The notes under the pieces are model-generated. The model saw only the letters and a program-made list of their open reading frames with translations, was not told where the DNA came from and searched no databases. A DNA stretch of 64,000 bases from Phytoactinopolyspora halotolerans (GTDB lineage Bacteria > Actinomycetota > Actinomycetes > Jiangellales > Jiangellaceae): positions 62,001-126,000 of the forward strand of contig NZ_JAAGOA010000011.1 in assembly GCF_010550675.1 (NCBI RefSeq), read 5' to 3'. Shown piece after piece: positions 1 to 7,959 of this stretch; the first letter of the stretch is position 1, and the number at the start of each line of letters is the position of its first letter. Position numbers and translations under genes: made by a program.

Positions 1-653
1 CCCATCTCGTGCGTGACCACCACCATCGTCATGCCTTCCTTGGCGAGCGACGTCATCACGTCCAGGACCTCGTTGATCATCTCCGGGTCCAGTGCGGACG
101 TCGGCTCGTCGAAGAGCATGACCTTCGGTTTCATCGCTAGCGCGCGGGCGATGGCAACCCGCTGCTGCTGACCGCCGGAGAGCTGAGCCGGCAACTTGTT
201 CGCCTGGTTCGCCACCCCGACCCGTTCCAGCAGACGCATCGCTTCTTCCTGCGCGGCCGCTCTCTTCACCCCCTTCGCCTTCATCGGCCCGAGTGTCACG
301 TTCTGTAGCACCGTCTTGTGTGCGAACAGATTGAACGCCTGGAAGACCATGCCGACGTCGGCGCGGAGCCGGGCCAGCGCCCGCCCCTCCGCGGGGAGCG
401 GCTGGCCGTCGAGGGTGATGGTGCCGGAATCGATCGGTTCCAGGCGGTTGATGGTGCGGCATAACGTCGACTTGCCGGAGCCGGACGGGCCGATCACCAC
501 CACCACCTCGCCGCGCGCCACGGACATGTTGATGTCCTGCAGCACATGCAGCGAGCCGAAATACTTCTGGACGTCACGCAATTCGACAAGGGGCTGGCCG
601 ACCTCCGCCGTGGGCACGGAGGCGGAGCCGGTCATGTCGTCGCTGGCGGTCAT
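1..653 (-). CDS. gluA: Amino-acid (glutamate-type) ABC transporter ATPase, 3' end cut by window
   Basis: ATP-hydrolysing subunit of a polar amino acid importer on the inner face of the membrane. The 217 visible codons contain Walker A (GPSGSGKST), Q-loop (VFQAFNLF), the ABC signature ([15 protein letters not shown]), Walker B ([13 protein letters not shown]) and the H-loop (VVTHEMG) just before the window edge. The family is usually 240-260 residues, so only the C-terminal tail is missing. Two in-frame ATGs (653 and 635) are possible starts. Position next to miaB matches the gluABCD arrangement of many actinomycetes, which is the only basis for the symbol; substrate could be another polar amino acid. 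The permease and binding-protein genes would lie outside the window. Confidence 0.85.
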   Translation of the reverse strand, partial: MTASDDMTGSASVPTAEVGQPLVELRDVQKYFGSLHVLQDINMSVARGEVVVVIGPSGSGKSTLCRTINRLEPIDSGTITLDGQPLPAEGRALARLRADVGMVFQAFNLFAHKTVLQNVTLGPMKAKGVKRAAAQEEAMRLLERVGVANQANKLPAQLSGGQQQRVAIARALAMKPKVMLFDEPTSALDPEMINEVLDVMTSLAKEGMTMVVVTHEM

Positions 654-764
654 GCAGGCAACCTACCTATCTTGACCAGGGATGTGCACGGATTTCACGG
701 TTACGGTCAGGCTACGACTCGACTTCGGATGATGCAGGGTGTTTGGCGTAGCCTAGATCCCGAC

Positions 765-2297
765 ATGAATGCGCGCACATACCAGGTCCGCACCTACGGG
801 TGCCAGATGAACGTCCACGACTCCGAGCGGCTCGCCGGTCTGCTCGACGACGCCGGCTACACCAAGGCGGGCGACGACGGCTCCGGTGCGGACGTCGTCG
901 TGCTCAACACGTGTGCCGTCCGGGAGAACGCGGACAACAAGCTGTACGGCAACCTGGGGCATCTGGCCTCGGTGAAGGCCTCCCGTCCGGGCATGCAGAT
1001 CGCGGTGGGGGGATGCCTGGCGCAGAAGGACCGGGACGAGATCGTGCGCCGTGCACCCTGGGTGGACGTGGTCTTCGGCACGCACAACGTCGGGTCGCTG
1101 CCGGTGCTGCTGGAGCGGGCCCGGGTGGAGCAGGAGGCCCAGGTCGAGATCGTCGAGGCGCTGGAGGTGTTCCCCTCGTCGCTGCCGTCCCGGCGGGAGA
1201 GCCCGTACTCGGCGTGGGTGGCGATCAGCGTCGGCTGCAACAACACCTGCACCTTCTGCATCGTGCCGGCTTTGCGCGGCCGGGAGAAGGACCGGCGGCC
1301 TGGAGACATCCTGGCGGAGGTGGAGGCGCTCGTCGCCGACGGTGTCATCGAGGTGACGCTGCTCGGGCAGAACGTCAATGCCTACGGCGTGGAGTTCGGC
1401 GACCGGTACGCCTTCGGCAAGCTGTTGCGCTCGGTGGGCGCGGTGGAAGGCCTGGAGCGGGTCCGCTTCACCAGCCCGCACCCGCGGGATTTCACCGACG
1501 ACGTGATCGCCGCGATGGCCGAGACACCGACGGTGATGCCGCAGCTGCACATGCCGCTGCAGTCCGGTTCGGATCGGATACTCAAGGCGATGCGCCGCTC
1601 GTATCGGCAGCGCCGGTACCTGGACCTGGTGGAGCGGGTGCGTGCGGCGATGCCGGACGCCGCGATCACCACCGACATCATCGTGGGCTTCCCGGGCGAG
1701 ACGGACGAGGACTTCGAGCAGACCCTGCACGTGGTGCGTGAGGCCCGGTTCGCTTCCGCGTTCACGTTCCAGTACTCCAAACGCCCGGGGACACCCGCGG
1801 CGGAGATGGCGGATCAGGTCCCGCCGGAGGTGGTCCGCGAGCGGTATCAGCGGCTGGCGGACCTGGTCGAAGAGGTGGCCTGGGACGAGGCCCGGGCACT
1901 GGTCGGCAGCGAGGTCGACGTGCTTGTTTCCGACGGCGAGGGCCGCAAGGACGAGCGCACGCAGCGCCTGTCCGGCCGAGCACGGGACAACCGGCTGGTG
2001 CACTTCGCAGTGCCCGCCACCACGACGGAGGACGGTGCTGAGGGCCCACAGCCGCCCCGTCCAGGTGACGTGGTGACCGTCGAGGTCACCAGGGCCGCTC
2101 CGCACTACCTGGTGGCCGACTCGGCGGCGGACGGCGGTCGCTACGAGATACGTCGTACCCGGGCCGGTGATGCGTACGAGCGGGCCACCGCGGCGGATGC
2201 GGGCGGCGGCAGCAGCGGCGTGCTGCTCGGCATGCCGTCGATCGGTGTGCCGCAGGAGGAGGCGGCGAGCGTGTCAGGCTGCGCTGTCTCAGGATGA
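765..2297 (+). CDS. miaB: tRNA-2-methylthio-N6-dimethylallyladenosine synthase
   Basis: Radical-SAM methylthiotransferase that adds a methylthio group to i6A37 of tRNAs reading UNN codons. The 510-residue protein has the N-terminal MTTase domain with three cluster cysteines (first at C13 in [11 protein letters not shown], then NTCAVRE and GCLAQKD), the radical-SAM CxxxCxxC at C158/C162/C165 (CNNTCTFC), and a C-terminal TRAM RNA-binding region at about residues 375-460. The extra tail after about residue 470 is low complexity and common in actinobacteria. Start chosen at the ATG that gives the canonical RTYGCQMN beginning. No Shine-Dalgarno precedes it; a TAGCCT hexamer (749-754) ends 10 nt upstream, so the mRNA may have almost no leader. 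Confidence 0.95.
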   Translation: MNARTYQVRTYGCQMNVHDSERLAGLLDDAGYTKAGDDGSGADVVVLNTCAVRENADNKLYGNLGHLASVKASRPGMQIAVGGCLAQKDRDEIVRRAPWVDVVFGTHNVGSLPVLLERARVEQEAQVEIVEALEVFPSSLPSRRESPYSAWVAISVGCNNTCTFCIVPALRGREKDRRPGDILAEVEALVADGVIEVTLLGQNVNAYGVEFGDRYAFGKLLRSVGAVEGLERVRFTSPHPRDFTDDVIAAMAETPTVMPQLHMPLQSGSDRILKAMRRSYRQRRYLDLVERVRAAMPDAAITTDIIVGFPGETDEDFEQTLHVVREARFASAFTFQYSKRPGTPAAEMADQVPPEVVRERYQRLADLVEEVAWDEARALVGSEVDVLVSDGEGRKDERTQRLSGRARDNRLVHFAVPATTTEDGAEGPQPPRPGDVVTVEVTRAAPHYLVADSAADGGRYEIRRTRAGDAYERATAADAGGGSSGVLLGMPSIGVPQEEAASVSGCAVSG

Positions 2298-2441
2298 TTC
2301 GCCCGCTCATTGAGTGTCAGTGACGCATACAGGCTCCCAAACCGGCGTATGACGCAACGTGCACTCATGAACAAGCGCGAGGACCCCGGTGGGCACCCGG
2401 CCGCGGCCCTACTGTGTGGGGTGAGAAGCTCCTGGTGACCT
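2298..2441. terminator. Convergent intergenic stretch with an imperfect hairpin
   Basis: Between the 3' ends of miaB and the membrane protein on the other strand, 2318-2339 can pair imperfectly with 2348-2369 (GAGTG and CATA ends match, centre is mismatched). It is a plausible weak bidirectional terminator; no T-tract is present. Confidence 0.35.
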
Positions 2442-2963
2442 TCACGGCGGGGGAGCGGCCGTGGGCGGCGGACGGAAATGCCGGCGCAGCGCGTCCCGGT
2501 AGGTCACACGAGCACGGTCGGCGATGGCCAGGGTGCCCAGCAGGCCCGTCCCAGCCGCGAACACGCTCGCGATGAGCCGTACCTCCTCGCTCATCGCGCC
2601 GAACACCCACCATCCGCGGATCACCGCGTACGTCAACGCGCCGAAGAACAGCGACGAGACGACGAAGCCGACTCGACGCGGGCGGGGGAGCTCGGGCTCG
2701 GGTTGACCTGACCACCACACGGCCAGACCCATGGCCGCGAGCACCAAGCCGATCACGCCCAGGCCGGCCGGCTCCCAGATGATGGCCACCAGTCCGACCG
2801 AGATGAAGACCCGGGACGGGAGGCCTCCCGGATATCGGCCGCGCGCCGGTATCCAGGCGATAGTGAGGCAGACAGTCACCAGGGCGACCACCCCAGCACC
2901 TACGATCTGTGCGGCGTCGTCGGCGGAGAGCATGGTGGTATTCGACCACGTTCCGTCGTTCAC
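2442..2963 (-). CDS. Small four-helix membrane protein of unknown function
   Basis: A 173-residue protein that I do not recognise. About four hydrophobic segments are visible: residues ~17-42 (VGAGVVALVTVCLTIAW), ~52-65, ~68-86 (LGVIGLVLAAMGLAVWW) and ~103-150. A short basic tail ending in a proline run (FRPPPTAAPPP) probably faces the cytoplasm. The start is GTG at 2963, preceded by a GGGGG tract about 10 nt upstream. A longer overlapping frame in another phase was rejected because it lacks hydrophobic organisation and is arginine-rich, the usual sign of a shadow frame. It is single-gene, with no operon partner in the window. Confidence 0.65.
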   Translation of the reverse strand: MNDGTWSNTTMLSADDAAQIVGAGVVALVTVCLTIAWIPARGRYPGGLPSRVFISVGLVAIIWEPAGLGVIGLVLAAMGLAVWWSGQPEPELPRPRRVGFVVSSLFFGALTYAVIRGWWVFGAMSEEVRLIASVFAAGTGLLGTLAIADRARVTYRDALRRHFRPPPTAAPPP

Positions 2964-3496
2964 TTCCGCTATGCCCCCTACCCGGCGTGCCGAGCCGGCC
3001 TGTTCGACCTGCCCCGGCGAGGGCGTCGCGCGGGGCGCTCGGGGCAGCGAGCGTCGACGCGCCAGTGGACGCTAGCCGGACGAGCGTTCTGTAGCCGAAC
3101 ACCGCGCTGACCACCGGAGACGGTCGAATTGAGCGACCGATATTGCACCCGCCATTGGGTGGAAATCATGATCAGATTCGCTGTGAAATCACTCGCAGTA
3201 CGCCATGAAAATGTTGCGCACTTCGGAACGGTTGCGCCCATGGGAACAAATCTGTCATCGTTTATGCAATGCGCGTGGAGGGTACATGAAGACGTACGGA
3301 CCAGCGTTGACGTGGGAAGATCGGAATCGCTCCCGCCCACATGGTGAGATATTGGTGAAGTTACCGAACGGCACTACTTTACGCCATTGATTCACGGCTA
3401 TGGCCAGGTGCCCTCGCAGGCGTCTGGATTGCATCGGGACCACGTATGAAATGGTCCGTGACCTCCCAGGTCAGCCCGGGTTTCGGTGGGTGAGAG
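2964..3496. other. Long intergenic region with locally reduced GC
   Basis: About 530 nt precede the betaine-operon promoter. From about 3120 to 3460 the composition is visibly less GC-rich than the rest of the window. It holds one candidate micro-ORF (3286-3390) and an inverted repeat GGACCA/TGGTCC (3437-3442 and 3452-3457, 9-nt loop). Other open frames here lack a ribosome site or protein-like composition. The stretch may contain decayed coding sequence or upstream control sites for the betaine operon. Confidence 0.5.
3286..3390 (+). CDS. Candidate 34-residue micro-protein
   Basis: An ATG preceded 4 nt upstream by GGAGG (3277-3281) opens a 34-codon frame whose product begins MKTYGPALTWEDRN and ends LPNGTTLRH. 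It has a balanced amino-acid composition, unlike the arginine-rich shadow frames around it. I do not recognise it; it may be a real small gene, a leader peptide, or the remnant of a longer gene, since the surrounding DNA is compositionally unlike its neighbours. Confidence 0.25.
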   Translation: MKTYGPALTWEDRNRSRPHGEILVKLPNGTTLRH

Positions 3497-3525
3497 TTGA
3501 TATGTCTGTTCGGATCCTTTAGCGT
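3497..3525 (+). promoter_or_regulatory. Sigma-70-like promoter of the betaine/SAM-cycle operon
   Basis: TTGATA (3497-3502), a 17-nt spacer and TAGCGT (3520-3525) form a near-consensus housekeeping promoter. Transcription would begin near 3532, giving a leader of about 220 nt before the methyltransferase ATG at 3751. Confidence 0.6.
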
Positions 3526-3603
3526 GTTCAGTAATGCGCGACGGGGCCAGCCGCGGGTTCCGCCGCGACGCTGGGACCGGTCCAGTGAAATGCCGACGGG
3601 AAG

Positions 3604-3655
3604 TCAGGTGACAGGCGGGCGTGAGGCTGCCCGCGCGGCAGAGAGCGTCGCCTGA
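3604..3655 (+). promoter_or_regulatory. Structured 5' leader of the betaine operon
   Basis: In the leader, 3604-3612 (TCAGGTGAC) pairs with 3647-3655 (GTCGCCTGA, one G-U). The enclosed hairpin has stem 3615-3620/3629-3634 (GCGGGC/GCCCGC) and loop GTGAGGCT. Together they form a closed two-stem fold about 95 nt before the start codon. It matches no SAM, SAH, cobalamin or glycine riboswitch consensus that I know. Confidence 0.4.
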
Positions 3656-3750
3656 ACGTGTTTCCTTGCCCGACGGGAGCGGTCAGCGGCTGACGCAACG
3701 GTGCTTCGGCTGCGGTGCTCCGCATGCCGCATGAACACTGGGAGTTGTGC

Positions 3751-5457
3751 ATGGCCAGAGAAAATAGTGCAGCAGTCCGTGGAACCGACAGCGTCAATGC
3801 CGACCCGGAGTCATCTGGGACTTCCGACGTTCATCAGGACTTCGGCGAGAATCCGCTGGAGGTCAGGACGACCGATCACTACACCGAAGAATATGTGACC
3901 GGGTTCGTCGACAAGTGGGACGACCTCATCGATTGGAAGAAGCGGGCCGAGAGCGAGGGCAACTTCTTCGTCGACCAGCTCAAGGAGCGCGGGGTCCGCA
4001 AGGTACTCGACGTGGCGACCGGTACGGGGTTCCACTCGGTGCGGCTCATCGAAGAAGGTTTCGAGACGGTCAGTGCCGACGGCAGCCCGGAGATGCTTGC
4101 CAAGGCGTTCGAGAACGGCGTCAAGCACGGCGGGCACATCCTGCGGGTGGTCAACGCCGACTGGCGCTGGCTCAACCGGGACGTCCACGGTGAATATGAC
4201 GCGATCGTGTGTCTGGGTAACTCATTCACCCACCTCTTCTCAGAGCGTGACCGCCGCAAGGCGCTGGCCGAGTTCTACGCGATGCTCAAACACGATGGTG
4301 TGCTGATTCTGGATCAGCGCAATTATGACGCGATTCTGGACGAGGGTTTCTCCAGTAAGCACACCTATTATTACGCCGGCGATGACGTGTCCGCCGTTCC
4401 AGAACACGTCGATGACGGGTTGGCTCGTTTTAAGTACACATTCCCTGACGGCTCCGAGTATTACCTCAATATGTATCCGTTGCGCAAGAATTATGTGCGC
4501 CGCCTCATGCGCGAGGTGGGTTTCCAGCGGATCGAGACGTACGGCGATTTCCAGGAAACGTACAAGGAAAACGAGCCGGACTTCTTCATTCACGTCGCGG
4601 AGAAGCGCTACCGCCCCGATGAAGAGCTGACCGAGATCTATTCGACGCCGGTCAACGTGGCGCGGGACTACTACAACTCCGAAGACGCCGACAACTTCTA
4701 CGCCATCATCTGGGGCGGCGAAGACATCCACGTCGGAACCTACCTGACACCGGATGAGGAGATCGCCTCCGCGAGCCGTCGCACGGTCGAGAACATGGCC
4801 GCCGAACTGAAGATCGACGCGGACACCAAGATTCTGGATGTCGGCGCCGGCTACGGTGGCTCGGCGCGTTACCTCGCCAAGACCTACGGCTGCCGGGTGA
4901 CCTGTCTCAACCTCAGTGAGGTCGAGAATGAGCGCAACCGGAAGATGAATTCCGAGCAGGGCATCGACGACCTGATCGACGTGGTCGACGGATCGTTCGA
5001 GGACCTACCGTTCGAGGACAACTCCTACGACATCGTCTGGTCGCAGGACGCCTTCCTGCACAGCGGTGATCGGGTCCGGGTGCTCGAAGAGGTGGTCCGG
5101 GTACTCCGCCCGTCCGGGACGCTGATCTTCACCGACCCGATGGCGGCCGACCACTGCCCGGCCGGCGCGCTCGAGCCCATTCTGGCTCGTCTGCAGCTGG
5201 ACACGATGGGTTCGCCCGGCTTCTACCGCCGCGAGTTGTACCGGCTCGGCATGGGCAACGTCGAGTTCAGGGACCAGAGCGAGCAGCTGCCGCGTCACTA
5301 CGGCCGGGTCCGGGACGAGCTGGAGCAGCGCGCGTCCGAGCTGACCGGGCGGGTGAGCGTCGAATATCAAGAGCGGATGAAGGCAGGGTTGAAGAACTGG
5401 GTCGAGGGCGGCCACGCCGGAAACCTGGCCTGGGGCATCATCATCGCACGTCAGTAA
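3751..5457 (+). CDS. Glycine/sarcosine/dimethylglycine N-methyltransferase (GSMT-SDMT fusion)
   Basis: Makes the osmoprotectant glycine betaine from glycine by three SAM-dependent methylations. The 568-residue chain contains two class-I methyltransferase domains: an N-terminal GSMT-like half with SAM motif VLDVATGTG at 85-93, and a C-terminal SDMT-like half with ILDVGAGYGG at 361-370 followed by the WSQDAFLHS segment. GSMT and SDMT are separate proteins in several halophiles; the fused form is known from Actinopolyspora halophila and has nearly this length. Start ATG at 3751 is chosen because GGGAG lies 6 nt upstream; an in-frame ATG at 3715 lacks a site. First gene of the operon, with metK 108 nt downstream. 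Each betaine costs three SAM, which explains the SAM-recycling genes behind it. Confidence 0.93.
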   Translation: MARENSAAVRGTDSVNADPESSGTSDVHQDFGENPLEVRTTDHYTEEYVTGFVDKWDDLIDWKKRAESEGNFFVDQLKERGVRKVLDVATGTGFHSVRLIEEGFETVSADGSPEMLAKAFENGVKHGGHILRVVNADWRWLNRDVHGEYDAIVCLGNSFTHLFSERDRRKALAEFYAMLKHDGVLILDQRNYDAILDEGFSSKHTYYYAGDDVSAVPEHVDDGLARFKYTFPDGSEYYLNMYPLRKNYVRRLMREVGFQRIETYGDFQETYKENEPDFFIHVAEKRYRPDEELTEIYSTPVNVARDYYNSEDADNFYAIIWGGEDIHVGTYLTPDEEIASASRRTVENMAAELKIDADTKILDVGAGYGGSARYLAKTYGCRVTCLNLSEVENERNRKMNSEQGIDDLIDVVDGSFEDLPFEDNSYDIVWSQDAFLHSGDRVRVLEEVVRVLRPSGTLIFTDPMAADHCPAGALEPILARLQLDTMGSPGFYRRELYRLGMGNVEFRDQSEQLPRHYGRVRDELEQRASELTGRVSVEYQERMKAGLKNWVEGGHAGNLAWGIIIARQ

Positions 5458-5565
5458 GTTAGGTAACGCCTTTCCAACGGAGATTATGAGGCGCCCGCGG
5501 AAGCCAAGGCGGCTTCGTTCAGTTCGGCGCGGCCCGTTTGTGACGAGAGAAGAGAGTGGAGAAGA

Positions 5566-6762
5566 ATGGCATATCGGCGTTTGTTTACGAGTGAGTCGGT
5601 CACCGAGGGGCATCCGGACAAGATGGCGGATGCGATCAGCGACTCGATCCTGGATGCGCTGCTGGCGCAGGACCCGAAGTCGCGGGTGGCGTGTGAGACT
5701 CTGATCACCACCGGGCAGGTGCACATCGCCGGTGAGATCACCACTGAGGCGTATGTGGACATGCCGAGCATCGTCCGGGAGCGGATCCTGGAGATCGGCT
5801 ATGACTCCTCGGCCAAGGGTTTCGACGGTGCGTCGTGCGGTGTGAACATCGCGATCGACGCGCAGTCCCCGGACATCGCCCAGGGTGTGGACACCGCGTT
5901 CGAGAAGCGGGTCGAGGGCAGCGACGACGAGATCGCCTCGCAGGGCGCGGGGGATCAGGGGCTGATGTTCGGCTTCGCCTGCACCGAGACCCCGGAGCTG
6001 ATGCCGCTGCCGATCGCGCTGGCGCACCGGCTGTCCAAGCAGCTGACCGACGTGCGTAAGCAGGGCGCGCTGCCGTACCTGCGCCCGGACGGCAAGACGC
6101 AGGTCACGGTGGAGTACGAGGACGGTAAGCCGGTCCGCCTCGACACGGTTGTGGTGTCGTCGCAGCACGCTGCCGACATCGACCTGGAAGCGATGCTCAC
6201 CCCGGACATCCGGGACCAGGTGATGCGCCCGCAGATCGAGGCGCTGGGTCTGGACACCTCGACCACGCGGCTGCTGGTGAACCCGACGGGTCGGTTCGTC
6301 ACCGGTGGCCCGGTGGGCGACGCTGGTCTGACCGGGCGGAAGATCATCGTGGACACCTATGGCGGCTACGCCCGTCACGGTGGTGGCGCGTTCTCCGGTA
6401 AGGACCCGTCGAAGGTGGACCGCTCCGCGGCGTACGCGCTGCGCTGGGTGGCGAAGAACGCCGTCGCCGCCGGGCTGGCCGACAAGATCGAGGTGCAGTC
6501 CGCGTACGCGATCGGCAAGGCCGCGCCGGTGGGGCTGTTCATCGAGACCTTCGGCACCGAGAAGGTGGACCCGGCCAAGATCCAGCTGGCCATCGAGGAG
6601 GTCTTCGACCTGCGTCCCGGCGCGATCGTGCGCGATCTCGAGCTGCTGCAGCCGATCTACGCGCCGACCGCCGCGTACGGCCACTTCGGCCGGGACGACC
6701 TGGACGTGCCGTGGGAGCGGACCAACCGGGTCGAGGAGCTCAAGGCTGCGGCCCGCGTCTGA
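5566..6762 (+). CDS. metK: S-adenosylmethionine synthetase
   Basis: Forms SAM from methionine and ATP, releasing phosphate and pyrophosphate. At 398 residues it is full length, with the signature elements GHPDK (15-19), GAGDQG (ATP-binding region), and the glycine-rich [10 protein letters not shown] loop. GGAGAAG sits just before the ATG. Being second in an operon with a betaine methyltransferase rather than at a housekeeping locus suggests dedicated SAM supply; whether the genome has a second metK cannot be seen here. A small GAAGCC/GGCTTC hairpin (5500-5516) lies in the gap before it. Confidence 0.97.
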   Translation: MAYRRLFTSESVTEGHPDKMADAISDSILDALLAQDPKSRVACETLITTGQVHIAGEITTEAYVDMPSIVRERILEIGYDSSAKGFDGASCGVNIAIDAQSPDIAQGVDTAFEKRVEGSDDEIASQGAGDQGLMFGFACTETPELMPLPIALAHRLSKQLTDVRKQGALPYLRPDGKTQVTVEYEDGKPVRLDTVVVSSQHAADIDLEAMLTPDIRDQVMRPQIEALGLDTSTTRLLVNPTGRFVTGGPVGDAGLTGRKIIVDTYGGYARHGGGAFSGKDPSKVDRSAAYALRWVAKNAVAAGLADKIEVQSAYAIGKAAPVGLFIETFGTEKVDPAKIQLAIEEVFDLRPGAIVRDLELLQPIYAPTAAYGHFGRDDLDVPWERTNRVEELKAAARV

Positions 6763-6791
6763 GGGGCCGGACAGGCGCCCCGAGAGTAGGT

Positions 6792-6864
6792 CACCCTCGC
6801 GCGCGTGGGCGTTCCGCGGCGACAATGAATATCGCCGCGCATGCTCGCCCACGCGCGCCGGGTG
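6792..6864 (+). promoter_or_regulatory. Large intercistronic hairpin between metK and adenosine kinase
   Basis: An outer stem pairs 6792-6811 with 6846-6864 (13 bp GC-rich perfect core plus CACCC/GGGTG after a bulge). The inner stem CGCGGCGA (6815-6822) pairs perfectly with TCGCCGCG (6832-6839) around a 9-nt AT-rich loop. No T-run follows, so it is more likely an mRNA-processing or stability element, or a partial attenuator, than a full terminator. Confidence 0.55.
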
Positions 6865-6961
6865 ACAGACCGACGCCGTTGACGATGCACGCCGACGAGG
6901 GCACGGGCCGAAACCGACACGCGCCCGCCGCCGCCCAGCTCGATTGAACGAGGAGACCCCT

Positions 6962-7945
6962 TTGCGTATCGCAGTGACCGGATCGATCGCGACCGACCAG
7001 CTGATGGTCTTCCCGGGCAGGTTCACCGACCAGCTCGTGGCCGACCAGCTGGAACAGGTGTCGCTGTCGTTCCTGATCGACCATCTGGACATCCGCCGTG
7101 GCGGGACAGCCGGCAATATCGCTTTCGGCTTCGCGAAGGTGGGGTTGTCTCCCGTTCTGGTCGGCGCGGTCGGACAGGACTTCGCCGAGTACCGTGCCAT
7201 TCTGGACAGCCACGGTGTGGACACCTCGTCGATCCACGTATCCGACGAGAAGCACACGGCCCGATTCATCTGCACCACCGACGAGATGCAGAACCAGATC
7301 GCCTCGTTCTACACGGGCGCGATGGAAGAGGCACGGGAGATCGAATTGAGCCCGATCGCCGACCGCGTCGGCGGGTTCGACCTGGTGCTGATCTGCCCGA
7401 ACGACCCGGTGGCGATGATCAAACACACGAACGAATGCCGCGAGCGCGGCTACCGGTTCGTGGCCGATGTGGGGCAGCAGGTGGCCCGGATGACCGGCGA
7501 CGAGCTGCGTCAGCTGGTGGATGGGGCGCACTACCTGTTCACCAACGAGTACGAGCGCAGCCTGCTGCTGGAGAAGACCGGCTTGAGCGAAGACGAGGTC
7601 CTCGGCCAGGTCGACTTCTGGATGACGACGCTCGGCGCGGCCGGCGCACGGCTCGAGTCGAGCGGCGGCGACGTCGTGACCGTGCCCAGCGTGCCGGCCA
7701 AGCAAGAGGTCGACCCGACAGGCATCGGCGACGCGTTCCGGGTGGGCTACTTCGCGGGTGTATCCTGGCAAGTCTCGGCTGAGCGCGCCATGCAGGTCGG
7801 CGGTGTGCTCGCCACGACCGTCCTGGAGACGCTCGGGGGACAGGACTATGAGGTCGAACCGGACTCGTTCGTCCGCCGGTTCGCGGACGCCTACGGTGAA
7901 GACGCTGCCGCCGAGATCAAGCCCTTCATCGGGCAGGCTGCCTAG
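6962..7945 (+). CDS. adoK: Adenosine kinase, PfkB (ribokinase) family
   Basis: Phosphorylates adenosine to AMP. The 327-residue protein opens with RIAVTGSIATDQLMVFPGRF and has the GG(T)AGN motif near residue 44 and the C-terminal PfkB motif DPTGIGDAF with catalytic Asp257. Overall it closely resembles the mycobacterial adenosine kinase (AdoK/CbhK) rather than sugar kinases. The start is decided by the ribosome site: AGGAGA (6951-6956) lies 5 nt before TTG 6962, whereas the upstream in-frame TTG (6944) has none. In this operon it would remove adenosine released by ahcY and so pull SAH hydrolysis forward. It stops 14 nt before metH, and its stop codon overlaps the metH ribosome site. Confidence 0.9.
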   Translation: MRIAVTGSIATDQLMVFPGRFTDQLVADQLEQVSLSFLIDHLDIRRGGTAGNIAFGFAKVGLSPVLVGAVGQDFAEYRAILDSHGVDTSSIHVSDEKHTARFICTTDEMQNQIASFYTGAMEEAREIELSPIADRVGGFDLVLICPNDPVAMIKHTNECRERGYRFVADVGQQVARMTGDELRQLVDGAHYLFTNEYERSLLLEKTGLSEDEVLGQVDFWMTTLGAAGARLESSGGDVVTVPSVPAKQEVDPTGIGDAFRVGYFAGVSWQVSAERAMQVGGVLATTVLETLGGQDYEVEPDSFVRRFADAYGEDAAAEIKPFIGQAA

Positions 7946-7959
7946 AGGAGGTGGCAGAC

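Noticed and set aside
3129-3347. 72-codon open frame in the AT-richer patch
   Set aside because: No ribosome site and an implausible composition; the overlapping 34-codon frame has better support.
3500-3750. Cobalamin, SAM-IV, SAH or glycine riboswitch before the betaine operon
   Set aside because: A GGGAA...GGTG stretch looks faintly B12-like, but the conserved core boxes of each class are missing. I kept only the observed stems.
6962-7945. Generic sugar kinase (ribokinase/fructokinase)
   Set aside because: The N-terminal and central segments match mycobacterial adenosine kinase closely, and the operon context requires adenosine removal.
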